Shown: positions 11,513-20,750 of the stretch, piece after piece
Numbering within the stretch: the stretch's first letter is position 1
Layout of the letters: every line of letters starts with the position of its first letter
Assembly: GCA_004431415.1 (NCBI GenBank)
Contig: QPMI01000092.1
Coordinates: 1 to 64,000 of the forward strand
Source: Cyanophora paradoxa
Lineage: Eukaryota > Glaucocystophyceae > Cyanophorales > Cyanophoraceae
DNA length: 64,000 bases
Direction: 5' to 3'
Notes under the pieces: generated by a model
Database searches by the model: none
What the model saw: only the letters and a program-made list of their open reading frames with translations
Told to the model about the DNA's origin: nothing
Made by a program: the position numbers and the translations under genes

Positions 11513-11544
11513 GTCACAATGTCTGAGGATCTTCTAAAATATCA

Positions 11545-11557
11545 TGTCATTTTTTTC
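11545..11557 (-). promoter_or_regulatory. Conserved upstream motif of the endonuclease gene
   Basis: Minus-strand GAAAAAAATGACA, 32 bp before the start codon. One more A than at the other three sites. Confidence 0.45.
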
Positions 11558-11646
11558 TTAAATGCATTCTTCTAAATCGTTCATGGCTTTGTAGATCTTT
11601 CTTATTAAAGATAGATAAAAATAACGAAACGTTACTGATAATGGTT

Positions 11647-13039
11647 TTACAGATTAATTCGTCGGAGACCATCTTTGTCAACAATAATGAAACTGTGCAT
11701 GAGAGCACGAACATTAACTGTGAGTGCCTTGTCAGAAGGCATGTATAGAGTGAGGAAAGAAGAGGAGGAGTTCGTGAGATCAACATATCCAGACTGGGCA
11801 ATGTTGCGAATCGCTTTCTCTCCATCCACACAGAATGGTAGACCACTGAGGACATATTTGTCTGCAACCTTGTCCATATTCGAGCACTTGAAGGCATCCG
11901 CAATTAATTCGGCACCTTTGAGGAGAGGGATGGGCTCAGTAGCATAGAGACGTTGACCATTAATTTCAACAGTGAAAGTAATGTCTTTCGAGTTAGCATA
12001 CGTTTTCAGAACACTGTGAGCACCAGTAGCACTATCAATACCTTCATAATCACGAACTGAAACAAGAAGACCATAGACAAGACCCGAGATCTGTGACAGA
12101 TTAATACGATTGGGTTGCGCATTGCCTTTTGCAGCGAAATTGATGCTATCAACGAATCCAATATCCAGAGCAGGGATAGCCATACCAGTGGTCTTCACCT
12201 TCTCAATGACAGTAGCAAACAGCTCATCAGAAACATTAATAGCATGCATGTAAAGACGAGGAGAAGTGACTTTAATTTCAGGGTTGTTCCAGAGATGGTG
12301 AAAGTGGTGATCTGTTGACCTACATGGGCAAGGGTTCCATCTGTGAAATTTCCAAGTCCATCATCAGCAGTTGCATCAACAGTTCCAACAGCAGTTGTAA
12401 GTTCACGACCACCATAAGAAGTCTCAACATAACCCTTTCCAGCATCCTTGAACCAGACAGTTACCACCATTTCTCCTGAGAGAGCACCAAGAGGAGGTAG
12501 TGGTTTAGCCATGGGACGGGGATTTCAACAAAGAATGAACCACCAAGTCGGTTGGTTCCATGAGCAGGGATACCATGAACCATACCCATTGAACGCTTCT
12601 TTTTGGCGAGTTGATCCTCCGAATAATAGACAAGAGGGAAATGAGCAAGGAAATCAGAAGGCACATGGAATGTGTAAGATCCATAGGTAATTTCAAGTCG
12701 AGAGACAAGAGCACCAACTGGGCGAACGTATCCATTGCGAACAAGGTCGGTATCACCAGCAAAAGTGATGGCTGGAAGGTCAAAGGCAAGTTCGAGTTTT
12801 CCACAGAAATTGTAGCGAGGGAGCTTGAAAGAAATGCGATTTCCAGCATTATTCTCGAAAGTGTTGCTTGGGTTCACAACAACAAGAACTGGCTTCGACT
12901 TGGATTCAAGACCAAGCATGAGAGAGTTGTCCAGGAAGAACGCCTTGGCTTCTTCCGGGGTTGTTAGAGCTTCTTTCAGAGAAAGACGTTGGAGGTCGAA
13001 GTAATATCCATGATTATCTCTTTTATTATACTGCAACAT
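11647..13039 (-). CDS. Major capsid protein (double jelly-roll type)
   Basis: Builds the icosahedral shell. Read as three frame-shifted blocks: 12.5-13.04 kb (MLQYNKRDNHGYYFDLQRL ... FKLPRYNFCGKLELAF ... HGTNRLGGSFFVEIP), 12.27-12.51 kb (ALSGEMVVTVWFKDAG ... QITTFTISGTTL), and 11.65-12.25 kb (YMHAINVSDELFATV ... ALDIGFVDSINF ... GLVYGLLVSVRDYEG). Alternating beta-strand-like segments over about 460 residues fit capsid proteins of polinton-like viruses. The first break, at a three-base G run at 12513-12515, is healed by one extra base. Assignment rests on size, strand pattern and neighbours (packaging ATPase, minor capsid proteins), plus general likeness to the family. Distinct from the single-frame minor capsid gene just upstream. 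Confidence 0.82.
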
Positions 13040-13065
13040 AAAAAATTCACCAATGATCCTTGATT

Positions 13066-14076
13066 TTACGCAAAACTCGCAATTACAGGATAAGATGGAT
13101 GGGTTTCCGCCATCCTCCTCTTGAAATATTCATACACAGGATCACCAGCAGGTTCATCACCATATCGAATTTCGAAGGTGAGGTGGACAGGTTGACCCTC
13201 GAAATCAATTGGTTCATTGACTGCATTCACAATATCAACCGAAAATGTGGAAAGTCCCAGATTCTTGTTATAGTATTTATAAATCGGATGGGCTTCTGTC
13301 GAATTATAAACGACATGCTCACCATAATCTTTATCTGGAACAACGATTTTGTGGAAGTATCCAGTGAGGAGACCATCACCACATTGAACCAGATCACCCA
13401 ACTCCTTTACTCTCACAAACAGAACACTATCCCTGGTCTTTTCAGGTTCAAATGAAGATATGATACCATGCACCATCGACCCAGTAAAGATACCATCAGT
13501 CAGAGTATTATAAACTTGTGATTGGATTGGGGTGTTACCATATCTCCCAGGATCAAGACCAAGCAGTCGAGCAGAACTCAAAAACCTCTGAATCTGTGCC
13601 TGGGTTGGGTTAATTGCGGTTGAGAAAGCCAGGTAAAACGGTATGGTTGAATGGAATATAACTCGTTTCAGTGTATCATCCCATTTGCAACGAATAGCTA
13701 CTGCTGGTTCTCTCAATGCAAGTTTGGAGTTAATTACATTCACCAGTTGTTGGTGGTTTTGAATGGGTGTGCTGCGACTTATCACAATGTGTTTCCATGA
13801 TTCATAATCAGCAGCAGGTCGATCAGTTGGAATACCAGTGCTTCCTGCACCAGAAAGATATTCAGACCAATAAAGGTAGATTGCATTATCAATTGTCACA
13901 TCTCCTACTTTGGTTTCACCACTCACCATGGGAATGCTGTTATAGAATTCTGCTGAGACCAGTCTCACTGCTCTTACAAATTCATATGTGCTGGGGAGGC
14001 GAGCAATAAAACTCGAAGTAGGTCCATCTCCCGAAATTGTATTGAAAGAGCTCACTTCAATGTAATCCACAGGCAT
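13066..14076 (-). CDS. Minor capsid protein
   Basis: An intact 336-residue frame starting MPVDYIEVSSFNTIS. The opening ...SSFIARLPSTYEFVRAVRLVSAEFYNSIPMV and ending ...NEPIDFEGQPVHLTFEIRYG are the beginning and end typical of polinton and nucleocytoviral minor capsid proteins, which cap vertices or glue capsomers. It lies 26 bp upstream of the major capsid gene and starts divergently from a second minor capsid gene across only 28 bp. A role as penton or cement protein is inference. Confidence 0.72.
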   Translation of the reverse strand: MPVDYIEVSSFNTISGDGPTSSFIARLPSTYEFVRAVRLVSAEFYNSIPMVSGETKVGDVTIDNAIYLYWSEYLSGAGSTGIPTDRPAADYESWKHIVISRSTPIQNHQQLVNVINSKLALREPAVAIRCKWDDTLKRVIFHSTIPFYLAFSTAINPTQAQIQRFLSSARLLGLDPGRYGNTPIQSQVYNTLTDGIFTGSMVHGIISSFEPEKTRDSVLFVRVKELGDLVQCGDGLLTGYFHKIVVPDKDYGEHVVYNSTEAHPIYKYYNKNLGLSTFSVDIVNAVNEPIDFEGQPVHLTFEIRYGDEPAGDPVYEYFKRRMAETHPSYPVIASFA

Positions 14077-14104
14077 CTTCTTTTATCTATAAACATATAT
14101 TAAA
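14077..14104. promoter_or_regulatory. 28-bp divergent promoter between two minor capsid genes
   Basis: The two start codons are separated by only 28 bp of nearly pure AT sequence holding TTATCTATAAACATATATTAAA. TATA-like words face both ways. It probably drives both structural genes at the same stage. Confidence 0.5.
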
Positions 14105-15034
14105 ATGATTCGGCTGGTCAATATAGATAGCAGAGACCGATCAGATGGACAAATAGAAAACTCCTACAAAGTTTCACTCACAACCCCAGTGACCAAACCA
14201 AGAGAATGTCGAGTTTTGTATGCAGAGATCCCCAACAGCATCTATAACTCCATTGGAACAGACCACCTTCTTGTCAGATTCTACTACCAAGGCATCTCTG
14301 AAACCAAGCAGGTCTTCCTTCTCCCAAGTGGTTACATAAATCAAGGTCATTTCGGGGTCACCACTCCATATAATTATGGTCTGAATTTCACATTTACTGG
14401 GAGCAACAATCTCACATATGCATTCAAGGTCTACTACAACCCTACCTCCTACAAATTGGAGTTTTACAGTAATGTTCAATTCGATATGGTTGCATCTACA
14501 CAGAGATTGGGTAAACTTCTTGGTGTGAGTTCAGTGGAGTGGGTGGCTTCCACTGAACAGATTTACGATTTCCCAGAGTCTGCAAGGTCTTTATATGCCC
14601 CGAGAATTTCCTTTATTTCGCAGGAATACCAATCACCCCAAACCATCCCCAATGGGAATCACATTCACAGGATATGAATTCGAGGCATCTCGCTTAAACT
14701 ACAAGTTAGAAGCTTCCAAGATGACAGATATGAATGCAGAACAGTATTTATACATGCACATTAAAGAACTCTCCCATTTGCTACAAACCACAATATTGTC
14801 CCAAGATCACAACCACAGAATCAAGGGGCGATTCTCAGATTGCAGTTAAGTAAAGATATTGGGCAGTATGTTTATCACAGTGGAGAGCACAGTGAATACA
14901 TAAAAATAACCGATCGAAACCTGGTGATTAGAGAGTTAACAGTTGAGTTTCGCGATTATTATGGTGATCTTGTAGATATGAATGGAATTGACAACTCATT
15001 CCAGTTAGAGTTCTTGGCTATTGGTAACGATTAA
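14105..15034 (+). CDS. Second minor capsid protein (penton-like)
   Basis: The only long plus-strand gene of the element. It starts MIRLVNIDSRDRSDGQ, with VLYAEIPNSIYNS near residue 40, and ends ELTVEFRDYYGDLVDMNG followed by NSFQLEFLAI. The start and end have the same plan as the gene on the other strand (an early A.E.YNSIP-like motif and a late strand-turn-strand), so the two are probably diverged relatives. Two frame changes, near 14620 and 14845, join three blocks into about 310 residues. Its 3' end overlaps the convergent DUF5710-like gene by 17 bp. Penton function is inferred from family position. Confidence 0.7.
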
Positions 15035-15284
15035 ACCGATCCTGATAGAAGAACTCCCCATCTGTCTCGAAAATATTAAGAATGGGACTCTTTCGATCTT
15101 CTGTATACCATCGGCGAATTGTCTTATCCCATTTAGCACCATTCTTTTTCAAGAATCTACAAAGAGTTGATCTCCTTGTAATTCGCAATCCCATCTCTTG
15201 AAAGATCTCATAATGATCTTGTATTCTTTTCACAATCAAGATGTAAGTCCCATGGAAATTGTGATATTGCTGGTTAATCGGCAT
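15018..15284 (-). CDS. Small DUF5710-like protein
   Basis: An 88-residue protein beginning MPINQQYHNFHG. Its centre reads FLKKNGAKWDKTIRRWYTED, close to the core of DUF5710 domains (GAKWD...KWY), a small module found beside nucleic-acid enzymes in plasmids and phages. I chose this Met rather than one 50 codons upstream because the AAAAAATGACA motif lies 29 bp before it. It overlaps the 3' end of the plus-strand capsid gene. Function unknown. Confidence 0.55.
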   Translation of the reverse strand: MPINQQYHNFHGTYILIVKRIQDHYEIFQEMGLRITRRSTLCRFLKKNGAKWDKTIRRWYTEDRKSPILNIFETDGEFFYQDRFNRYQ

Positions 15285-15313
15285 GTTTCCTTTACAGCAT
15301 GATGGGAAATCGT

Positions 15314-15329
15314 TTGTCATTTTTTGGCG
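15314..15329 (-). promoter_or_regulatory. Conserved upstream motif of the DUF5710-like gene
   Basis: Minus-strand CGCCAAAAAATGACAA, identical over 16 bp to the copy upstream of the primase-helicase gene; 29 bp before the start codon. Confidence 0.5.
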
Positions 15330-15519
15330 AAACGAGAGTATCTCATGAGATAGATGAGAGAATAACAGGTGTGTTTTCAGGGTTGGAGAAATCGGAGAAA
15401 CATAGAGTATTGCGATTTCCGAGTTAGTTGACACTGAGATTTTCAGAATTTCAGATGGTCTTACTGAAAATGGTCAGATAATCGGGTGTGACACCTATTT
15501 AATTGACTGTGACGCCTCT

Positions 15520-15641
15520 TTAATTGACTGTGACGCCTGTGACGCCTGTGACGCCTACTTTCAAACTTTCTAAAATTTTCAAAAATGACAGACTTCTGAA
15601 AACAGCCGTCACAGCCGTCACAGGCGTCACACCCAATTAAA
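15520..15641. repeat. Inverted iteron repeat, copy B
   Basis: GTGACGCCT-type 9-mers in tandem, an AT-rich spacer with CAAACTTTCTAAAATTTTC, then reversed 9-mers. Direct repeat of copy C about 290 bp away and reverse of copy A at 5.8 kb. Confidence 0.85.
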
Positions 15642-15810
15642 AATGGAATCTATCTCTCTTACTGAGATATTCAAAAATATATTCTTGTCTTACTGAAATC
15701 CGTCTTGTGACACCTCTGACACCTACAAAACACTATCCATTAATCCACCTTTCCGAAAATGCGAAGTTGTCTTACTGGAAATGGTCTGCAATTTCGCTGT
15801 GACACCTTAT

Positions 15811-15922
15811 TTAATTGAGCGTGACGCCTGTGACGCCTGTGACACCTACTTTCAAACTTTTTAAAATTTTCAAAAATGACAGACTTCTGAAAACAGGCGT
15901 CACAGCCGTCACAGGCGTCACA
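15811..15922. repeat. Inverted iteron repeat, copy C
   Basis: Same plan and nearly the same spacer as copy B. It differs by a few bases and by a shorter right end. Confidence 0.85.
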
Positions 15923-16039
15923 GACATTCCACCCCTCTTACTGACTTTCTCAAAAACAAAACTATCTCTTACTGAATATCATTTGAATACTACCTGTCAC
16001 ACTTGATCTCAATTATTCTGTTTTATAGAACATATGCAA

Positions 16040-16300
16040 TCTAATCGATTGTTCAATTGGAGACCATGCAACTCTGTGACACTTTTTCGGTGCAAAAATG
16101 TAAATCCGCAATTCCATCGATTGTTTAATTGGACGTGATGCAGTTCCGATATATTCCAATAGAAAATCGCGCAATCTTCTCAATTGTTTAATTGGACATA
16201 ATGCAACTCTGTGACACTTTTTCGGTGCAAAAATGTAAATCCGCAATCCCATCGATTGTTTAATTGGACATAATGCAACTCTGTGACAGTTTTTGCGTTT
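16040..16300. repeat. Four copies of a ~70-bp tandem repeat
   Basis: The unit contains TCGATTGTTTAATTGGACAT and, in three copies, CAACTCTGTGACA. Two copies also share the segment with CTTTTTCGGTGCAAAAATG. The second copy is diverged. It lies at the right, gene-free end of the AT-rich element; no coding sequence is supported from 16.0 to 16.6 kb. Confidence 0.75.
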
Positions 16301-16703
16301 TCCGATACAAAATGGGCGGTGGTCTACTTCAATACCGATGAGATATATCGAGTTTATGCGAATTTATGCGAATTTATGCGAATTAATCGCGATTATATCG
16401 TTCTTTAAGTAGTTTAATGTTAATCAATCGAAGTTATATATGTAATCGACAAAGAACATAATCTATCGATATTATATCGATTGAATCAATCGTGAATATG
16501 CATTAAATTAAACGCGTTTATCATTTTTAATACAAAATTTGCATTAATTTATACAAAGTTTGCATAAAAAGTTAAAGAAATTAATCGATAAATCAGGCGA
16601 AGCCTCTTTCTCAAACCCAAAAACCGCCGATATAAATTCCTTTTTTAACCTTTTTTTCCACTCGAGATCCCCCCTGATAAATAATTTCCGTGTCGCACTC
16701 CCT

Positions 16704-16730
16704 CGAGGCAGAATTATTAATTCTGCCTCG
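16704..16730. repeat. Perfect palindrome at the AT-rich/GC-rich boundary
   Basis: A 27-base palindrome: CGAGGCAGAATTA and its complement meet at a central T. An outer CGTGTCG/CGACACG pair extends it imperfectly. It sits where the sequence turns from AT-rich to GC-rich, so it may mark or lie near the element's end. Confidence 0.6.
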
Positions 16731-17039
16731 ACACGGTCACGATTGCCGCTAATGACTCAGCTACCCTAACCCCCACACACCTCTCTAGATCCATTTTTAG
16801 CGTCCTGGCTCCCCTAAGACGACCGCTCCCCCGTGGGCGTCGCGCGAATATCAAATTTCCCTCTGGATCAAATCCGGTCCTTAACCTCCGACAAATGCAG
16901 TCCAGGTCAGAAGGTGGGACCCGGTCCCGCCCGGTCCCGCGACGAAATCGCGCCAGGGACGCCCCAGAACGATAAAGAGTGACGGGCGAGGGCGAGCGCA
17001 TCGACGCAAGCTCGATTTCGGGCGCCGTCAACGCTCCAG

Positions 17040-17640
17040 TCCGAACAGTAGGCCGAAAATTTGATCCGGCCGGTTCCGGCCGGTTCCGCGAGGCGCGCAT
17101 TCGATGCGTACTGGCGCGCATAGACATAGCAGGGCCTGCGCACCCCCGAAATCTGCTTTTCGGAGCCGGAATAGCGCAAGAAGGTACCGGACATCAAAAA
17201 TTCGATCCTGCACAAACCTGGACAGCTTTCCGCGCGCCAACGCCGCGGCGCATGCGCGGAACGATAGCATAAGCATTTGAGATGTAGACAAAGCATTCCG
17301 CACGGTCTCTAAATGCGCCGGGCCGCGAGGACCCAGCCGACGCCGAAAATTCGATCCTGGACGGACCTGCACAGCTTTCCGCGCGCCCTCGCATCCTCAC
17401 GCGTGCGCATCCCTACAACAGTAGTTTGAGATCTTTGTCAAGCTTTTCGCGAACTCTAGAGATGCGACAGGGCGCGAGAATCCAGCCGACCCCGAAAATT
17501 CGATCCTGGCCAGGCCTGCAAAGCTTTCCGTGTGCCCTTGCCTCCGCACCCCTGCACATCGATGCTATATGCATTCTAGATTCTGTTTAAGCGATTCCCA
17601 AGCTCTGTGCATGCGCCTGGCCGCGAGAACCTCGCCCCTC
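17040..17640. repeat. ~150-bp satellite, about four diverged copies
   Basis: The word GAAAATTCGATCCTG or a close variant recurs at 17055, 17195, 17345 and 17494, a spacing of 140-150 bp. Each is followed by CCTG(C/G)A..AGCTTTCCG and a CGCGAG block. No coding sequence was recognised between 16.7 and 19.7 kb apart from this repeat and the inverted repeat at 18.0 kb. Confidence 0.7.
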
Positions 17641-17986
17641 CCAGGCCCGGCGGCCTCCCTCCCAACAATATTATATAGTTAATCTCCTCTCAATCTGCTC
17701 CACCAGTTAAAAGCAAGCGTTACCGGTTCAACTCCGGTCTCCCCTAGTTAATTATATATTCCCTCTCCTCATTACATTGCTCTCTGGCCAGCCAGCTCTC
17801 CCTCGAGCTGGCTAAAGCGGGCCAGCCCATGGCCGGTGCCAAGCCGGCGAAACCCGGCCATGCAGCTGGGCGGGGCCGGGTCCAGCTGGCCTCCTACTGT
17901 GACAGCCGCGAGGGCGTCCGCGAGGCTTCGCCGTACTTAGTGCTCCGCAGGAGCACGGATCTTGTATGTATTTTAGTATTAAATTA

Positions 17987-18081
17987 ACACATATTGAAAA
18001 ACGAATTTAAATCCAGAGTGAATCGAGATCGCGAAGCGATCGAGATGAACGAGGGATTTAAATTCGTTTTTCAATATGTGT
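17987..18081. repeat. Perfect 28-bp inverted repeat with structured loop
   Basis: Arms at 17987-18014 and 18054-18081 match over all 28 bases, starting ACACATATTGAAAAACG. The 39-base loop holds a smaller hairpin, ATCGCGAAGCGAT. It would extrude as a cruciform. AT-rich arms in GC-rich surroundings suggest a small mobile element or its remnant. Confidence 0.85.
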
Positions 18082-19729
18082 CCGGGCACATGTTGCACTA
18101 TATTTAAAGCTACTATTTGGGCAGGCATGGCGCACTAAAACGTTCTCATTCTTGAGGCGGAGCCTGCGGCGGCGGAGCCTGCATAATAAAGGCTGCATAT
18201 ATGGTATTTCTGCCGTACCCCCAAAATGTCAATGGACATGTCCACCCGGACCCGTGGACATTGACATGACATGTCAACTGACATGGACATGTCAATGTCA
18301 ATTGACATCGGACACGGCAACCCTAGTGCGGGGGGGCTTGCCCCCCTGCTTGTTAAGTATTACACGGTAGGCCTAGTGCCATGAATCGGCGTCAGAATCG
18401 CCCTGGATAAGGCTGGATTCGCCCATGATCCGATGATCATTGATCATATCATGATCATCATATCATGAATCGCCGAATCATGATCCTGCTGGCATGCGCA
18501 GGCTGGCAGCCCGGCCTGCCAGGCTGGGCTGCCTGGCAGTGGCTAGCGCTGCCACTTGCTGGCACCGCCGCGACGTACGCGTCGACGTACGCGTATACGT
18601 ACGCGTCGACTCACGCGGAGTCACGCCGCGCCTCACGCGTACATACCATGTAACACTTCGTTAACATTACTAAGTTAATGCGCCAGAAATTCATGCGTTT
18701 TTAAATTGGACCCGGAATCGGTCCCGGACTCCCGGAATACCGCGCCCACTTAATTACCGCGGTACCAAATTACCGCGCCGAAAGTTTGTTACTATAAGTT
18801 AAAACGCGGTAATTTGGTAGTAAATTGGTACCGCGGTAATTCTCTCCTACAGTAGTAGCCTACTAGTAGGTAAGTCAGGCCTTTTGGCGCCGAATTGGTG
18901 GCCGTGGAATCGGCGTGGATTCGGCGTGGACTCACTGGACGGTCGGATCCGGATTCCGGACTCCGGACTCCGGGACTCCGGACCGTCGACGTCCGACGGT
19001 CTGAGGTCCGTCTTCACTGAGTTCACTGAGTCACGTGCACTGAGTCAAGTCTTGGAAGTTCACGGTTGGACTCCGGGAGTCCGTTCAACTCCCTTGCCAA
19101 GTTCAAATTTGGCAAGTTGGACCGAGTCGGCCGCCGGGCCGGCCCGCGGCCGGCGCCGGGCCCGGGGGTCCGGAATCCGGATCCGGCGGCTTCCGGGCCG
19201 TTCCGGCCCGGCGGCCGGGGTCCGAATCTTCGCCGAGTCGACAGCGCGTCTTTATTTCGTCTATCATAGTATATTCGTCACACGTACGGTGACGTCGACG
19301 TACCTGCACTTAATTATAAAGCTTTGACGAATATTTGATACTCTTGAACTGAAATTTTGTATGGAGAGGGGTACTAACGGATGATGACCCGTCTATGCAT
19401 GGCGGAGTCGCGGGGCTGACAAAAATATGATGCTAGCTGTCGTCGCCTCAGACTCGCCTGTCGAACCATATTTCCGTCACGATTTTCGGGTTTTGTCGAA
19501 ATTAAATCTCGACGAAAATTTCTACGTTTACAGTAATCCAATCCACTGGGCCACTGGGCGGAGTCGTCTGGGCCAACTGAACTCCGAATCATCATCATCC
19601 CCCCGGGCCCAGCTGCAGAGCTAGCTATATATATAGCTATCCTCGCCGAGTCGGCGGCGATCGCGACTCGGCGCCCGGCAGGCTGGCGGCAGCCCAGGCT
19701 GCCCAGCTCCTAGCTCGAGCTCGTCAATT

Positions 19730-20557
19730 ATGCCGCCCCGTAAGCGTACATCCAAGCTTAAGAAGGGTGCGGCTGACGACGACGACGACGGCGAGGTAGA
19801 GGAGAAGAAGTGTGCGCACCAGCCGCTGAGCTCGCGCACGTTGTCGCGTTGCACGTCCGACCGTCGGACCGTCGGACCGTCGGTCATCGACATCAATTCA
19901 TACGCATCGCGCGCGCAGCCACCAAGACCAAAAGCTCGCGAGCCAAGAGCACCAAGACCGCCAAGAGCACCAAGAGCGCCAACGCCGCCAAGAGCTCCAA
20001 GGGTATCCAAGCGCCCCGCGGCCGCGCACGCGCGCGCGAGAGCTGAATATACTGATACGTACGCCAGAGAGCGCAAGCGAGGAGGAGGAGCCGCCGAAGA
20101 AGAAAGCAGCGCACGCTATGGCCAAGTCTCAAGAAGCTGCGACTGTGACCGACCGCGACGGCTACAAGTACAGCGACCCCGAAATCGTCGCCGCGTTTGC
20201 CATCAAGGATGCGGCCCTGCAGTGCGCGAAGATGGCTACGAAGGGTCTCGACTCCGATCTGCTCAAGCGGTTGGAGGACGAGTACGACGCCCTCCCTGAG
20301 GGGCGCAAGCAACAGCCCGCCCCGAAGCTGCGCAAGGTCCGGATCCGCGCGATCCGCACGCGCAGCCTGCGCGATCCCGATCGTTTTCATATATATATGC
20401 ATTTTCGCGCACGTGCGCGTAGGTCATGCAACTGCTTCGCGCGGGCAAGGACCAGGAGGCAAAAGGACTTCTCAAGGAGATTGGTGACGAGATCGTGGCG
20501 ACGGACGTCCAGGAGCTGCTGGAGATTGGAAACGACATCCTAGACATCGTTTTTTGA
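19730..20557 (+). CDS. Four-exon gene for a Lys-rich basic protein of 189 residues
   Basis: Exons proposed at 19730-19811, 19919-20002, 20068-20336 and 20423-20557. All introns are GT-AG (107, 65 and 86 bp) and the summed length is divisible by three. The N-terminal 60 residues alternate basic and acidic blocks (MPPRKRTSKLKKG, DDDDDGEVEEKK, KTKSSRAKSTKTAKSTK), suggesting a nuclear, histone-like tail. The C-terminal 120 residues are a compact helical domain with DGYKYSDPEIVAAFAIKDAA, SDLLKRLEDEYDAL and KGLLKEIGDEIVATDVQELL. I do not recognise the family. Good exon phasing and normal amino-acid mix in the C-terminal half support a real gene; a chromatin or plastid-nucleoid role is only a guess. 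Confidence 0.7.
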
Positions 20558-20750
20558 GTTACTAGGTCTTCGACTCGCCCCCGCCCCCTGCTCGTCTCAG
20601 GATGTGCAAAGTGGGAACTAAACAAACAGAGACAGCATGCGCAGTTGCAGGCTGCAGCTAGCGCTCGCTCGGCGGCGTAGGCCTGGGCCGGGGGCCGCCA
20701 GGAAAATCGAAATCGAAATTGAAGTGGAACAAAAAGCCCTGCCGCAGTGC
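20557..20750. other. Short spacer after the basic-protein gene
   Basis: About 190 bp of non-coding sequence with CTGCAG/GCAGCT-type words. No further feature seen. Confidence 0.5.

Larger units (their letters stand above)
15454..15975 (+). repeat. Dispersed TCTTACTGA array
   Basis: The 9-mer TCTTACTGA, or TCTTACTGG in one copy, occurs six times in about 520 bp of non-coding DNA, interleaved with the two iteron repeats. No gene was seen here. A binding-site array is possible. Confidence 0.6.

Noticed and set aside
16013-16252. 79-codon minus-strand frame with repeated segments
   Set aside because: It is the translation of the ~70-bp tandem repeat.
17690-17752. tRNA-like 3' half: ACCGGTTCAACTCCGGT with a following TCTCCCC
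   Set aside because: The T-arm is good, but no matching acceptor 5' strand, D-arm or anticodon stem could be folded. At best a remnant of a tRNA-derived repeat.
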